In this document: one piece after another, positions 1 through 7,051 of the stretch
How the letters are laid out: every line of letters starts with the position of its first letter
Numbering within the stretch: position 1 is the first letter of the stretch
Assembly: GCA_021777365.1 (NCBI GenBank)
Contig: JAJYDP010000025.1
Span: 1-16,997 of the forward strand
Reading direction: 5' to 3'
Source: Chloroflexota bacterium
GTDB lineage: Bacteria; Chloroflexota; Limnocylindria; Limnocylindrales; CSP1-4
Length of the DNA stretch: 16,997 bases
Notes under the pieces: generated by a model
What the model was told of the DNA's origin: nothing
Databases searched by the model: none
Seen by the model: the letters and a program-made list of their open reading frames with translations, nothing else
Position numbers and translations under genes: made by a program

Positions 1-1167
1 CCCCTCGCCGCTCATCACCAGCCGGAACCCTTCTGCCGCATGCATGTGGGGGATGTACGTGCCGATCGTGCCGATGATGCCGCCGGACAGGTAGGAGGGC
101 TCGAAGCCGCCCATCGGGAAGATCCCACTGATGAACGGCAGCACGAACGCGACCAGGGTGCCGAGCGTGTCGGCCTGCCGCCCGGTGCGGGTGATCACGC
201 CGAGCAGCAGCCCGAAGGTGGCGACCACCAGGCCCAGCGCCACCGAGACGGCGAGGAGCCCGGGGAGCGAATTGCCGAGCTCGAGCCTGAAGAGCGCGGC
301 GCCGATCCCGAAGAGGAACACCACCTGGAGCACGACGATGATCGCGTAGGCCACCATCGGCCCCGCGATGATCGACGCTCGGCTGAGCGGCGAGGCCAGC
401 AGCCGCCGCAACGTGCCTTCGTCGCGCTCCCGGTGGAAGGTCTGGCCGATGTGGCCGGTGAGGAAGAAGGCGAACATCACGGCGAACGCCGGCATGAACG
501 AATCGATCAGGTTGACCGGGGCCGTGTTCGCCCCCGTGCCCTCGCTGACGACCGCGATGGGCGGATCGTTCTGCATCGCCTGCAGCTGCGTCATGATCGC
601 CCCCACGGTCTGGGCCTGGACCGCCTGGACCATCTCCGGCGGCGCGGTCTTCAGCAGGCCGACCTGGTCGAGGAACGTGCGCACTCCCTGGGCAAGCTCG
701 CCCTCGAGTGCGACGGGCGAGGCGGCGAAGTTGGCGAGGCCCACGACGACGTCGGAGATGGACCCCTGCGCGGGATCCACGACGACGCTCACCTGCCGGG
801 GCTCGTAGGCGTCGATGCCCGCGCTGAAGCCGGCCGGGATGATGATGGCGGCGGCCCGCCGGCCTTCGGCGACGCGGCGGTCGGCCTCGGCGGCCGAGTC
901 CAGCTCCTCGACGTCGAGCATGGCCATCTGCTGCAGCGTATCGGCCACCTGCCGTCCGTAGGCGCCCTGGTCCTCGTTGACGACGAAGACCCGGACGGTG
1001 ATGGGAGTGGCGCCGGTGGCCAGGTCGGCGGCGCCCTGCTGGGACAGGCTGAACAGCGTGGAGAACACCAGCGGCAGCAGGAACAGGATCGCGAGCAGGC
1101 CCCTATCGCGGAAGGTCACCTGGAGCTCCTTCCAGGTGACGGCGAGGGTGGTGCGGATCGCGGTCAC
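1..1167 (-). CDS. ABC-2 type transporter permease, partial (3' end outside window)
   Basis: This is an integral membrane subunit of an ABC exporter. Reading the minus strand from GTG at 1167 gives 389 codons, still open at position 1. The start is supported by a GGGAG ribosome-binding site about 5 bases upstream and lies 10 bases after the stop of the preceding gene. The architecture is that of ABC-2 permeases: one N-terminal membrane segment (about residues 24-42, after the typical WKELQVTFRDRG cytoplasmic start), a large extracytoplasmic domain (about 45-225), then a C-terminal block of hydrophobic segments beginning near residue 230 and containing the family-typical REREEGTLRRLLASPLSR-like loop (here RERDEGTLRRLLASPLSR). 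By comparison with the paralogue next door, only some 30 residues are missing. It probably forms a heterodimer with that neighbour. The substrate cannot be read from sequence; drugs or lipids are typical for the family. Confidence 0.93.
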   Translation of the reverse strand, partial: MTAIRTTLAVTWKELQVTFRDRGLLAILFLLPLVFSTLFSLSQQGAADLATGATPITVRVFVVNEDQGAYGRQVADTLQQMAMLDVEELDSAAEADRRVAEGRRAAAIIIPAGFSAGIDAYEPRQVSVVVDPAQGSISDVVVGLANFAASPVALEGELAQGVRTFLDQVGLLKTAPPEMVQAVQAQTVGAIMTQLQAMQNDPPIAVVSEGTGANTAPVNLIDSFMPAFAVMFAFFLTGHIGQTFHRERDEGTLRRLLASPLSRASIIAGPMVAYAIIVVLQVVFLFGIGAALFRLELGNSLPGLLAVSVALGLVVATFGLLLGVITRTGRQADTLGTLVAFVLPFISGIFPMGGFEPSYLSGGIIGTIGTYIPHMHAAEGFRLVMSGEG

Positions 1168-1177
1168 CGTCTCTCCC

Positions 1178-2422
1178 TCACTCCCATTCGAACCGCCAGG
1201 CGCCGACCGCAAAGAACACGGCGGAGAAACCCAGCAGGACGAGGATCGAGTCGAGGACCTCCGGCAGCCCCTGGCCCCGCGTGAGGAGGTCGTAGAAACC
1301 GGTCACGGCCCAGTAGTGCGGGGTGATCTGGCCGATGGTGGCCATGCTCTCGTTGACCAGGAACAGGGGGATGAAGCAGCCGCCCAGGAACGCCATCACC
1401 CAGAGCGTGAGGCCGGCGAGCCCCCCGATCTGCGCCTCCGTCCGGGCGATGGCGGCGATCAGGATGCCGAGCGAGGTGCAGCACAGCGCGACGGCGAGGA
1501 CGAGGAGCGCCAGGGCCGGGAGGTCGTTGCCCAGGCGCAGGGCATCGAGGCCCATGAGGGGCAGGAGGAACATGCCGGCTGCGAACAGGAACACGACCTG
1601 GACCACGACCACCACGAAGTTGGGGATCAGCTTGCCGATCAGCATCGACCACTTGCCCAGTGGCGCGGCCAGCAGACGGCGGAACGTGCCGGTCTTCTTC
1701 TCCTCGTAGATCGACCGGGCGGTGATCTGGGCGGTCAGGAAGATGAACAGCACGGCGAAGCCGGGCACGCCGATCTGGACGCCGGAGATCGTGACCTGCT
1801 CCTGCTGTCCGAGTGAGGCCGGCTGCGACTCGACGACGGTGACCAGCGGCCGGTCACGCGACGCCTCGAACTGACGCTGCGCGATGGGGATCGCGAGATC
1901 CGCCGACGTGGCGGGGTCGAACGACGGGTTGCTCTGCTGCATCCGTGCCAGTCGCTCCAGGCTGGCGACGATCTGCCCCTCGAGCGACATGGTCCTGGTC
2001 ACGCCGGCGACCGCCATGGCGACCGCCTCGCTGGTCCCGCGATCGAGGCTGTTGTTGACCAGGCGGAGCGTGGCCGGCGTGCCCGCCGCGACGTCGGCAC
2101 TGAAGCTGGCCGGGATCACGAGCATCCGCCCGATCTCCCTCGTCTCCAGCTTCGCCAGGGCGTCGGTCTCGCTGTACAGGGTCACGTCGATGCTGGCGCG
2201 ACGGCCGAGGTTGTCGAGCAGCGCCGTCGCCACGGGCCCGCCGGGATCGTTGTTGGCGACCGCGAGCTGCAGGCGCGAGGTGCCGTCTCCCGTGCCGCCG
2301 CCAGAGAGCCCGGACACGCCGAGGTACACCATGATGAACACGATCGGCAGAAGGAACGCGCCCACGAGGGCGTTGCGGTCCCTGAGCAGGATCAGGAGGT
2401 CCTTCCGGGCGACGCTCAGCAT
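1178..2422 (-). CDS. ABC-2 type transporter permease
   Basis: This 414-residue membrane subunit of an ABC exporter starts MLSVARKDLLILLRDRN, the usual cytoplasmic N-terminus of ABC-2 permeases. A first membrane segment follows (about 18-37), then an extracytoplasmic domain (about 40-220), then roughly five hydrophobic segments to the end. The cytoplasmic loop EEKKTGTFRRLLAAPLGKW matches the equivalent loop of the downstream permease, so the two look like diverged tandem copies of a heterodimeric pair. It lies 22 bases after the ATPase gene and 10 bases before the second permease, so the three form one operon. The ribosome-binding site is weak (GAAGGG, about 14 bases upstream). The transported substrate is unknown. 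Confidence 0.93.
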   Translation of the reverse strand: MLSVARKDLLILLRDRNALVGAFLLPIVFIMVYLGVSGLSGGGTGDGTSRLQLAVANNDPGGPVATALLDNLGRRASIDVTLYSETDALAKLETREIGRMLVIPASFSADVAAGTPATLRLVNNSLDRGTSEAVAMAVAGVTRTMSLEGQIVASLERLARMQQSNPSFDPATSADLAIPIAQRQFEASRDRPLVTVVESQPASLGQQEQVTISGVQIGVPGFAVLFIFLTAQITARSIYEEKKTGTFRRLLAAPLGKWSMLIGKLIPNFVVVVVQVVFLFAAGMFLLPLMGLDALRLGNDLPALALLVLAVALCCTSLGILIAAIARTEAQIGGLAGLTLWVMAFLGGCFIPLFLVNESMATIGQITPHYWAVTGFYDLLTRGQGLPEVLDSILVLLGFSAVFFAVGAWRFEWE

Positions 2423-2444
2423 GGCGTGACCGTCACCCTTCCCG

Positions 2445-3455
2445 CTACTCGCGCAGCTTCTTGCCGGTGAGGTGGAGGAAGACGCTCTCGAGGTTGGGCT
2501 CGAAGATCTCCACCGACGTGAACGCCACGTCCAGCGTGTTCAGGTACCCCACGACCTGGACGAGGGCGTCCTGGCTCCGCCGGGTCTCGATCTTGAGAAG
2601 GACCGGACCCGGGTGCGCGGCCTGGGGCGGGTGCGCCTCGGCCTCACCCCGGCTCGCCGGTGGCGGGCCCTCCGCCAGCACGCGGGCGGCGCCGGACACG
2701 GCCGGCAGGGCCCTGATCGCGGCCAGCATCTCGTCGTCGAGCCGCTCCAGGCCGAGCTGGATGACGCCGCCGCCCAGCATGCCGACCAGATTCCGGATCG
2801 TGTCGAGCGCAATGATCCTGCCCTGATCGACGATTGCGACCCGGTTGCAGAGCAGCTCCACCTCCTCCATGTAGTGGCTGGTGTAGACGATGGTCATCTG
2901 CCGCTCGCGGTTGAGCCGCTGGACGCTCTCGAAGATGTGGTTCCGGCTCTGCGGATCGACACCCACGGTGGGCTCGTCGAGGAACAGGAGCCGCGGTTGG
3001 TGGACCAGGCCGGCGGCGATGTTGACCCGCCGCTTCATCCCGCCCGAGTACCGCTCGATCGCCTCGTCAGCGCGGTCGGCGAGCGCGACGATCTCGAGCA
3101 CGTCGTCCACCCGCTCGCGGAGCTCGCGGCCCCGCAGCCCGTAGATCCGCCCGAAGAACTGCAGGTTGGCCCGGGCGCTCAGCGTGGGATACAGGGCGAG
3201 GTCCTGGGGCACGAGGCCGTTGATCTTCTTCACCTCGGCCGGCTCGGCAACGATGTCGTGCCCGCCGATCCGGGCCGTGCCCGAGGTCGGCTCGAGCACC
3301 CCGGTCAGCATCGAGATCGTCGTGGTCTTGCCCGCGCCGTTCGGGCCGAGGAGCCCGAAGACCTCACCCTCCTCAACCGAGAAGCTGATCCCGGCGACCG
3401 CGACGTGATTGCCGTACGTCTTGACCAGGCTGTCGGCCTCAAGGATCGCCGGCAT
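2445..3455 (-). CDS. ABC transporter ATP-binding protein (DrrA-like)
   Basis: This 336-residue nucleotide-binding subunit powers the two permeases encoded just downstream. Walker A GPNGAGKTT is at 37-45, the Q-loop near Q84, the signature SGGMK at 137-141, Walker B LLFLDEP at 156-162, the D-loop VDPQSR at 166-171 and the switch histidine H194 in YTSHYMEE. All catalytic motifs are intact. After the ATPase core (about 1-225) there is a C-terminal extension typical of DrrA/CcmA-like exporters. Here it is interrupted near 265-285 by a Pro/Ala/Gly-rich stretch that looks like a flexible linker. The gene is first in the operon. Its start is preceded by a run of eight G (coding sense) where a ribosome-binding site is expected. 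Confidence 0.95.
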   Translation of the reverse strand: MPAILEADSLVKTYGNHVAVAGISFSVEEGEVFGLLGPNGAGKTTTISMLTGVLEPTSGTARIGGHDIVAEPAEVKKINGLVPQDLALYPTLSARANLQFFGRIYGLRGRELRERVDDVLEIVALADRADEAIERYSGGMKRRVNIAAGLVHQPRLLFLDEPTVGVDPQSRNHIFESVQRLNRERQMTIVYTSHYMEEVELLCNRVAIVDQGRIIALDTIRNLVGMLGGGVIQLGLERLDDEMLAAIRALPAVSGAARVLAEGPPPASRGEAEAHPPQAAHPGPVLLKIETRRSQDALVQVVGYLNTLDVAFTSVEIFEPNLESVFLHLTGKKLRE

Positions 3456-3631
3456 GTCGCACCCCCCCCGCGACCGGGCGCGAGACGATCGAGCGGGAGA
3501 TCCGCCGGGTTGTTGTTCGCGGTCCTGGGCGTGGACCGCCGGGCGAGCGCCCCGCGCCAGTCAACAGGGTGCCGCAGCGCCAGCCCGATTCCTAGGGGCA
3601 GAGGTCACATGGTGCCCGGGTGGGCGCAGGT
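3456..3631. other. Intergenic leader of the ABC operon
   Basis: These 176 bases separate the TauE-like gene from the ABC operon on the same (minus) strand. On the minus strand a TTGACT hexamer (3564-3559) could be a -35 box, but I see no matching -10 hexamer 16-18 bases downstream. An 8-bp G tract (3462-3469 as C on the plus strand) sits just before the ATPase start. No gene is visible here. Whether the ABC operon has its own promoter is undecided. Confidence 0.4.
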
Positions 3632-4399
3632 TCAGCCGACGAGCGTCTCCAGCACGGCGGCGACGCCGGCCAGGCTGACCAGCGCCCCGAGCCCGATCCG
3701 GAAGGGACGGGGCCGGACGAAGCGGTGCGCCCAGAAGCCCGCGGCCAGCCCCACGACGATCGCGGGGACGGTGGCGGCGAAGACCTGGAGCTGCGCCACG
3801 TGATAGGCGCCCTGCCAGGCCAGCGGCGCGAGCCGGACCAGGTTCGTCACCGTGGCGATCACGGTGAAGCGGTTCCGGAAGTCGGCGGGGTCCTCGCTCG
3901 AGGGACCCAGGAAGAGCATCAGCACCGGGCCGCCCATACCGAACAGGCCGCTGAGAATCCCGGCCAGGATCCCGGCCGGCAAGGCGAGGAGCAGCGCCCG
4001 CCGGGACGGCGCTCCCCCGTTCGATGAGCCCCGGGCAAGGTAGGCGCCGGCCCCCGCGATGGCGATCCCCATGAGCAGCTGCAGGTGGCCCAGGTCGACG
4101 CGCGGCAGGAGCAGCGCGAAGACGACGGTCGCGGGCAGGAGGCCCGCGAGCAGCAGCAGCGTCAGCGGCTCCAGGCGCAGGGAGCGGGCGAGCATGCCCA
4201 CCAGCAGGAAGCTCGCCAGCACGTTCGCGAGGGCCATCCAGTAGAGGCCGTCGAGCAGCGTCAGACCGCCGCTCAGGCCCAGCGGGATGGCGAGAGCAAG
4301 CAGCGCGTTGAACACGATCGCGCTCGCGGCACCCGTGAGGCCGCGCACGAAGAAGGCGATGAGCGCGAAGACGCTCAGCACGATGACGTCGGCGAGCAC
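3632..4399 (-). CDS. TauE/SafE family membrane transporter
   Basis: This is a 255-residue polytopic membrane protein of the TauE/SafE (formerly DUF81) family. Known members export sulfite or sulfoacetate, or take up thiosulfate or other anions. The start is GTG at 4399 with AGGG about 6 bases upstream. The sequence is hydrophobic throughout, about 7-8 segments. It shows the duplicated family pattern: a first half with VRGLTGAASAIVFNALL (about residues 18-34) and a second half with ILAGILSGLFGMGGPVLMLF (about 140-160), the classic GxFGxGGP-type signature. Length is normal for the family. It is on the opposite strand from the sulfur-related operon at 7052 and about 2.7 kb away. A role in sulfite or thiosulfate movement is attractive but is inference only, since many TauE-like proteins are unrelated to sulfur. 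Confidence 0.88.
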   Translation of the reverse strand: MLADVIVLSVFALIAFFVRGLTGAASAIVFNALLALAIPLGLSGGLTLLDGLYWMALANVLASFLLVGMLARSLRLEPLTLLLLAGLLPATVVFALLLPRVDLGHLQLLMGIAIAGAGAYLARGSSNGGAPSRRALLLALPAGILAGILSGLFGMGGPVLMLFLGPSSEDPADFRNRFTVIATVTNLVRLAPLAWQGAYHVAQLQVFAATVPAIVVGLAAGFWAHRFVRPRPFRIGLGALVSLAGVAAVLETLVG

Positions 4400-4914
4400 T
4401 GCGTCCCTGTCGGCCGGGTGATGCGTCTGCCGGGGGATCCGGCGACGGGGCCCGCGCTGCGCGATCCCGTGCGATTGTCAGGCATCCGGCACGGGCGCAT
4501 CGCGGCAGACCGACCAGCGGCGGCCACCGACCGCCTGTGCGGCTTCCCCGTTGCGGCGGCCGGTTCCGGTTGCGCGCCACCGGACGCGGGGCGGGACGGC
4601 GCGGGCCGAATGGCACTTGGACCCTACGGAGGGTCCCGGTGACATGTGGTCAGACGACTGGCGTCTGGTGGCCGGTGGCGTCGGGACCCTCGATCGTGCC
4701 ATCATCGGGCGACTCGCTCGCGAACTCCGACCAGCTGCCGCCCCGCGGTTCACCCGGCGCACGCGACACACCCGGCGACCCGGCCGCCATCGGCGCAGTC
4801 GGCGGTCCAGGAGGGGGAGCCTATCGAAGCCACGAGCACCCCACAGGCCCGGCCCAAGCCTTGACAACAGCATCCGCCCAGAGGGGAGAGAGAATCCCGG
4901 AGGGGAGAGGGAAT
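4400..4914. other. Divergent intergenic region (515 bases)
   Basis: This region separates the TauE-like gene (leftward) from the BMP lipoprotein gene (rightward). No reading frame in it is convincing. It contains the foldable segment at 4619-4691, described separately. A perfect TTGACA hexamer at 4861-4866 lacks a -10 partner at usual spacing; the nearest candidate, GAGAAT at 4890, is 23 bases away. A strong purine-rich ribosome-binding region (GGAGGGGAGAGG, 4899-4910) belongs to the lipoprotein gene. Promoters for both genes should lie here but cannot be fixed from sequence. Confidence 0.55.
4619..4691 (+). promoter_or_regulatory. Foldable segment with alternative hairpins (candidate structured leader RNA)
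   Basis: Three pairing options are visible on the plus strand. First, GGACCCT (4619-4625) pairs with AGGGTCC (4630-4636) around an ACGG loop. Second, CAGACG (4651-4656) pairs with CGTCTG (4662-4667). The same stretch can instead form GTCAG/CTGGC around an ACGA loop (4654-4657). Third, 4629-4641 pairs with 4679-4691 over 13 positions (10 Watson-Crick pairs, two wobbles, one more pair), which would break the first hairpin. Mutually exclusive helices are typical of regulatory leaders. Two tandem hairpins with ACGR loops are the hallmark of guanidine-II (mini-ykkC) riboswitches. Against this, the segment lies about 225 bases before the start codon and GC-rich DNA folds easily. Confidence 0.25.
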
Positions 4915-6027
4915 ATGGACACCGTTCGAGGGCGACGTCTGACCTTCCTGGCGATAGCGGCGAGCGTCGCGCTCCTGGCCACCGCCTGCAGCAGCGCGGC
5001 GACGAGCGCCCCGGCGTCGGCGGTCGCTCCGGCTGCATCCACGGCCGCGAGCGTCGCTCCGGCCGCGCCGAGCGTCCCGGCATCCGCCGCTCCCGCCTCG
5101 GCGGCTCCCGCCGCGAGCACGGCAGCCGCGGCGTCGACGCCGCTCAAGGTGGCCCTGGTGGCCCCCAGCGCGCGGAACGACCTGAGCTGGACCCAGACGA
5201 TGGTGGCGGCGCTGCAGAGCCTCCAGCAGAGCGACAACCTGCAGATCGCCATCTCGGACAACCAGTTCGTGGTCTCCGACGCGGGCAACATCATTCGCCA
5301 GTACGCGTCCGAGGGCTACAACCTGATCATCGCCCACGGGTCGCAGTACGGGTCCACCATCCAGCAGCTGGCCCCGCAGTTCCCCAGGGTCTCCTTCGCC
5401 TGGGGCACCGCGGGCTCCACCTACAACCTGCCCAACGTCTTCGCCTACCTCGCCGCCGCGAACGAGGGCGGGTACGTGGAGGGCGCGATGGCGGCCATGC
5501 TGAGCAAGCCCCACATCCTGGGCGCGATCGGCCCCATCGCCGCGGGTGACGACAAGCTCTTCATCGACGGCTTCGCGGCCGGCGCCAGGGCGGTCGACCC
5601 GAAGGTCACGATCCACCCGGTCTACACCGGCTCCTACAGCGACGCCAGCCTGTACGCCACCGCGGCCAAGACGTTCGTGGCCGGTGGCGCGGACGTGCTG
5701 GCCGGCACCACCCAGGCCTCGTCGGGCGCCATCGGCGTGGCCGCCTCGAACCACCTGCCCTGGTTCGGCAACGACTGGCCCATGGACACCCTCGCCCCGA
5801 AGAGCGTGGTGGCCACCGAGGTCTACAACTGGGCCCCGGCGCTCCACCAGATGTTCACCGAGATCCGGGGCGGGACCCTGGGCGGCGCCACGTACTCGAT
5901 CACGCTCGGCAACGGCGGCGAGGTGATCCAGTACAACGCCGGGTTCGCCCTGCCGGCCAACGTGAAGGCCAAGGCCGACGCGCTGGTCAAGGCCATCACC
6001 GACGGGACGCTGACTCCGCCCCAGTAG
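4915..6027 (+). CDS. BMP family substrate-binding lipoprotein
   Basis: This 370-residue lipid-anchored, extracytoplasmic ligand-binding protein is related to the PnrA/Med/BMP family, whose characterised members bind nucleosides for ABC importers. The start ATG at 4915 follows a very strong purine-rich ribosome-binding site. A signal peptide with basic N-terminus (RGRR) leads to the lipobox LLATAC, with lipidated Cys25. Residues 26-72 are an Ala/Ser/Pro linker. The folded domain begins at about 74 (LKVALVAPS) and has the BMP-like pattern of two Rossmann-type lobes, including YNLIIAHGSQYG, FAYLAAANEGGYVEGAMAAML and GADVLAGTTQASSGAIG. No ABC ATPase or BMP-type permease gene is adjacent, so its membrane partner must be elsewhere, or it serves as a sensor. 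The actual ligand is unknown. Confidence 0.92.
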   Translation: MDTVRGRRLTFLAIAASVALLATACSSAATSAPASAVAPAASTAASVAPAAPSVPASAAPASAAPAASTAAAASTPLKVALVAPSARNDLSWTQTMVAALQSLQQSDNLQIAISDNQFVVSDAGNIIRQYASEGYNLIIAHGSQYGSTIQQLAPQFPRVSFAWGTAGSTYNLPNVFAYLAAANEGGYVEGAMAAMLSKPHILGAIGPIAAGDDKLFIDGFAAGARAVDPKVTIHPVYTGSYSDASLYATAAKTFVAGGADVLAGTTQASSGAIGVAASNHLPWFGNDWPMDTLAPKSVVATEVYNWAPALHQMFTEIRGGTLGGATYSITLGNGGEVIQYNAGFALPANVKAKADALVKAITDGTLTPPQ

Positions 6028-6142
6028 GCAGATCGCCGGGCGGCGGCTCGGTGCCCGCGCGCATGGACGCGTCCCCCATGTGCCGATCGCATCGGGCTGC
6101 CGCCCGCAGCATCAGTGACAGGGTGGCTGGCCGCGCAGGCCA

Positions 6143-6168
6143 CGCGGCCGCGCATCCCTGCGGCCGCG
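6143..6168. terminator. GC hairpin between convergent genes (candidate bidirectional terminator)
   Basis: CGCGGCCGC (6143-6151) and GCGGCCGCG (6160-6168) form a perfect 9-bp stem with an 8-base loop. It lies between the end of the BMP gene (6027) and the end of the convergent Crp/Fnr gene (6175). Each arm carries a GCGGCCGC octamer that is itself palindromic. There is no T tract on either side, so intrinsic termination is uncertain. Position and symmetry are the main support. The rest of 6028-6174 shows nothing else recognisable. Confidence 0.45.
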
Positions 6169-6174
6169 CCGGGC

Positions 6175-6888
6175 TCAGCGCGGAGGCGACTCCGTCGCAA
6201 GGAAGGCGTTCCGGATCGTCGCGTAGCAGCCGCAGGTCAACGCCTCGAGCGCGACCGGGTCGAGGATCCTGACGGCGCCGCGCCGGTGCACCAGGGTGCC
6301 GGCCAGCTGCAGCGTCTCGAGCGCGAGCGTGACCTTGGGACGTGACGCCCCGAGCAGCCCCGCCAGCTGCTCGTGCGTGCAGGGGAACTCGTCCCGCTCG
6401 ATGCGGTCCCGGGTCGTCAGCAGGCAGCGCGCCATGCGGGCCTCCAGCGGGTGGAGCCGATGGCAGGCCGACACCTGCACGCAGTCCACGAATCGGGCGC
6501 CCATGTAGCGGAAGATCGAGGTCCGGAACGGCGGGTTGCCATCGAGCAGTGCGCGGAGGTCGTCGGTCGTCAGCTGCGCGACGTTGCCGCCGATCAGGCA
6601 CACGATCTCCGTCGGCGCGGGCACCGAGCCCAGGGCAGGCGCGATCTCGATCGCCCCCTCGCGCCCCACGGTCGCGATCGACGTGAAGCTGCCCAGGCGG
6701 TCGGCGACCACGAGCGAGAACAGGCCCCCCAACGGGAACGTGACGCTGTCCATCGGCTCGCCGGGCAGATAGACGGTCTGGCCGCGGGTGGCCTTCCGTA
6801 CGGTGACCCGCGGGGCCACCTGCTCGAGCATCGGGATCGGCAGGGTGGCCAGGAGCCTGTTCCTCAGGAGCACGCCCGCGTCCGTCAT
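6175..6888 (-). CDS. Crp/Fnr family transcriptional regulator
   Basis: This 237-residue DNA-binding regulator has an N-terminal cyclic-nucleotide-binding-like beta-barrel (about 15-125, with VYLPGEPMDSVTFPLGGLFSL and EGAIEIAPAL). A dimerisation helix follows (about 130-165), then a winged helix-turn-helix (about 175-225, EFPCTHEQLAGLLGASRPKV). The start ATG at 6888 has GGGGAG 4-5 bases upstream. An in-frame ATG at 6909 would add seven residues but has a poorer site. No FNR-type N-terminal cysteine cluster is present, and the usual Crp cAMP-contact motif is not obvious, so the signal is unknown. It is divergent from the DsrE-TusA-Hdr operon across 163 bases containing two inverted repeats, which makes it the best candidate regulator of that operon. 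Confidence 0.92.
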   Translation of the reverse strand: MTDAGVLLRNRLLATLPIPMLEQVAPRVTVRKATRGQTVYLPGEPMDSVTFPLGGLFSLVVADRLGSFTSIATVGREGAIEIAPALGSVPAPTEIVCLIGGNVAQLTTDDLRALLDGNPPFRTSIFRYMGARFVDCVQVSACHRLHPLEARMARCLLTTRDRIERDEFPCTHEQLAGLLGASRPKVTLALETLQLAGTLVHRRGAVRILDPVALEALTCGCYATIRNAFLATESPPR

Positions 6889-6933
6889 GTCTCCCCTGCT
6901 CTCCGCCATTGCCCCCTGTCCCACGAGTGTAGG

Positions 6934-6949
6934 CGAAGGCGGCCCTTCG
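6934..6949. promoter_or_regulatory. Inverted repeat, candidate operator 1
   Basis: CGAAGG, four bases, CCTTCG is a perfect 6-bp inverted repeat. The 4-base spacer gives the half-site spacing used by FNR-type regulators, although the half-site sequence is not the FNR consensus (TTGAT). It lies in the divergent region directly upstream of a Crp/Fnr gene. Confidence 0.35.
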
Positions 6950-6955
6950 TTCCGC

Positions 6956-6975
6956 CGGGCACCGACACGTGCCCG
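6956..6975. promoter_or_regulatory. Inverted repeat, candidate operator 2
   Basis: CGGGCAC, six bases, GTGCCCG is a perfect 7-bp inverted repeat. The 6-base spacer and the CAC/GTG edges give the same geometry as Crp sites (TGTGA-N6-TCACA), though the half-site is not the E. coli consensus. It is 76 bases before the DsrE start codon and 67 bases before the regulator start, so binding could control either gene. Confidence 0.4.
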
Positions 6976-7051
6976 TAGCGTGAGCGTGAGCGCTGGTCCG
7001 GCCGTACGCAACCGGGTCGGACGCGCGGATGACAGACAGGAGTACCGCTCG

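Larger units (their letters stand above)
6889..7051. promoter_or_regulatory. Divergent promoter region between Crp/Fnr regulator and sulfur/Hdr operon
   Basis: This 163-base region must hold promoters for both the leftward regulator and the rightward nine-gene operon. It contains two inverted repeats (6934-6949 and 6956-6975) that may be operators, and AGGAG (7038-7042) serving the DsrE gene. I could not identify convincing -35/-10 pairs. Confidence 0.6.

Noticed and set aside
40..1284. A 414-codon plus-strand frame at the window start
   Set aside because: It is antisense to the ABC-2 permease, which reads cleanly on the minus strand. The plus-strand translation is a His/Asp/Arg/Gly-rich shadow.
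2472..3803. A 443-codon plus-strand frame over the ABC ATPase gene
   Set aside because: It is antisense to an ATPase with all motifs intact. Its composition is typical of a GC-bias shadow and it has no ribosome-binding site.
4646..4864. A 72-codon plus-strand frame in the divergent intergenic region
   Set aside because: It has no ribosome-binding site, low-complexity Arg/Pro/Ala/Thr content, and overlaps the foldable segment. No family is recognisable.
4861..4866. Perfect TTGACA as the -35 box of the BMP gene
   Set aside because: No -10 hexamer stands at 15-19 bases. The sequence there is a purine-rich ribosome-binding region, so it is not called as a promoter.
6909..6909. Upstream ATG as the start of the Crp/Fnr gene
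   Set aside because: The ATG at 6888 has the better-spaced GGGGAG site; the seven extra residues are not typical of the family. It remains possible.
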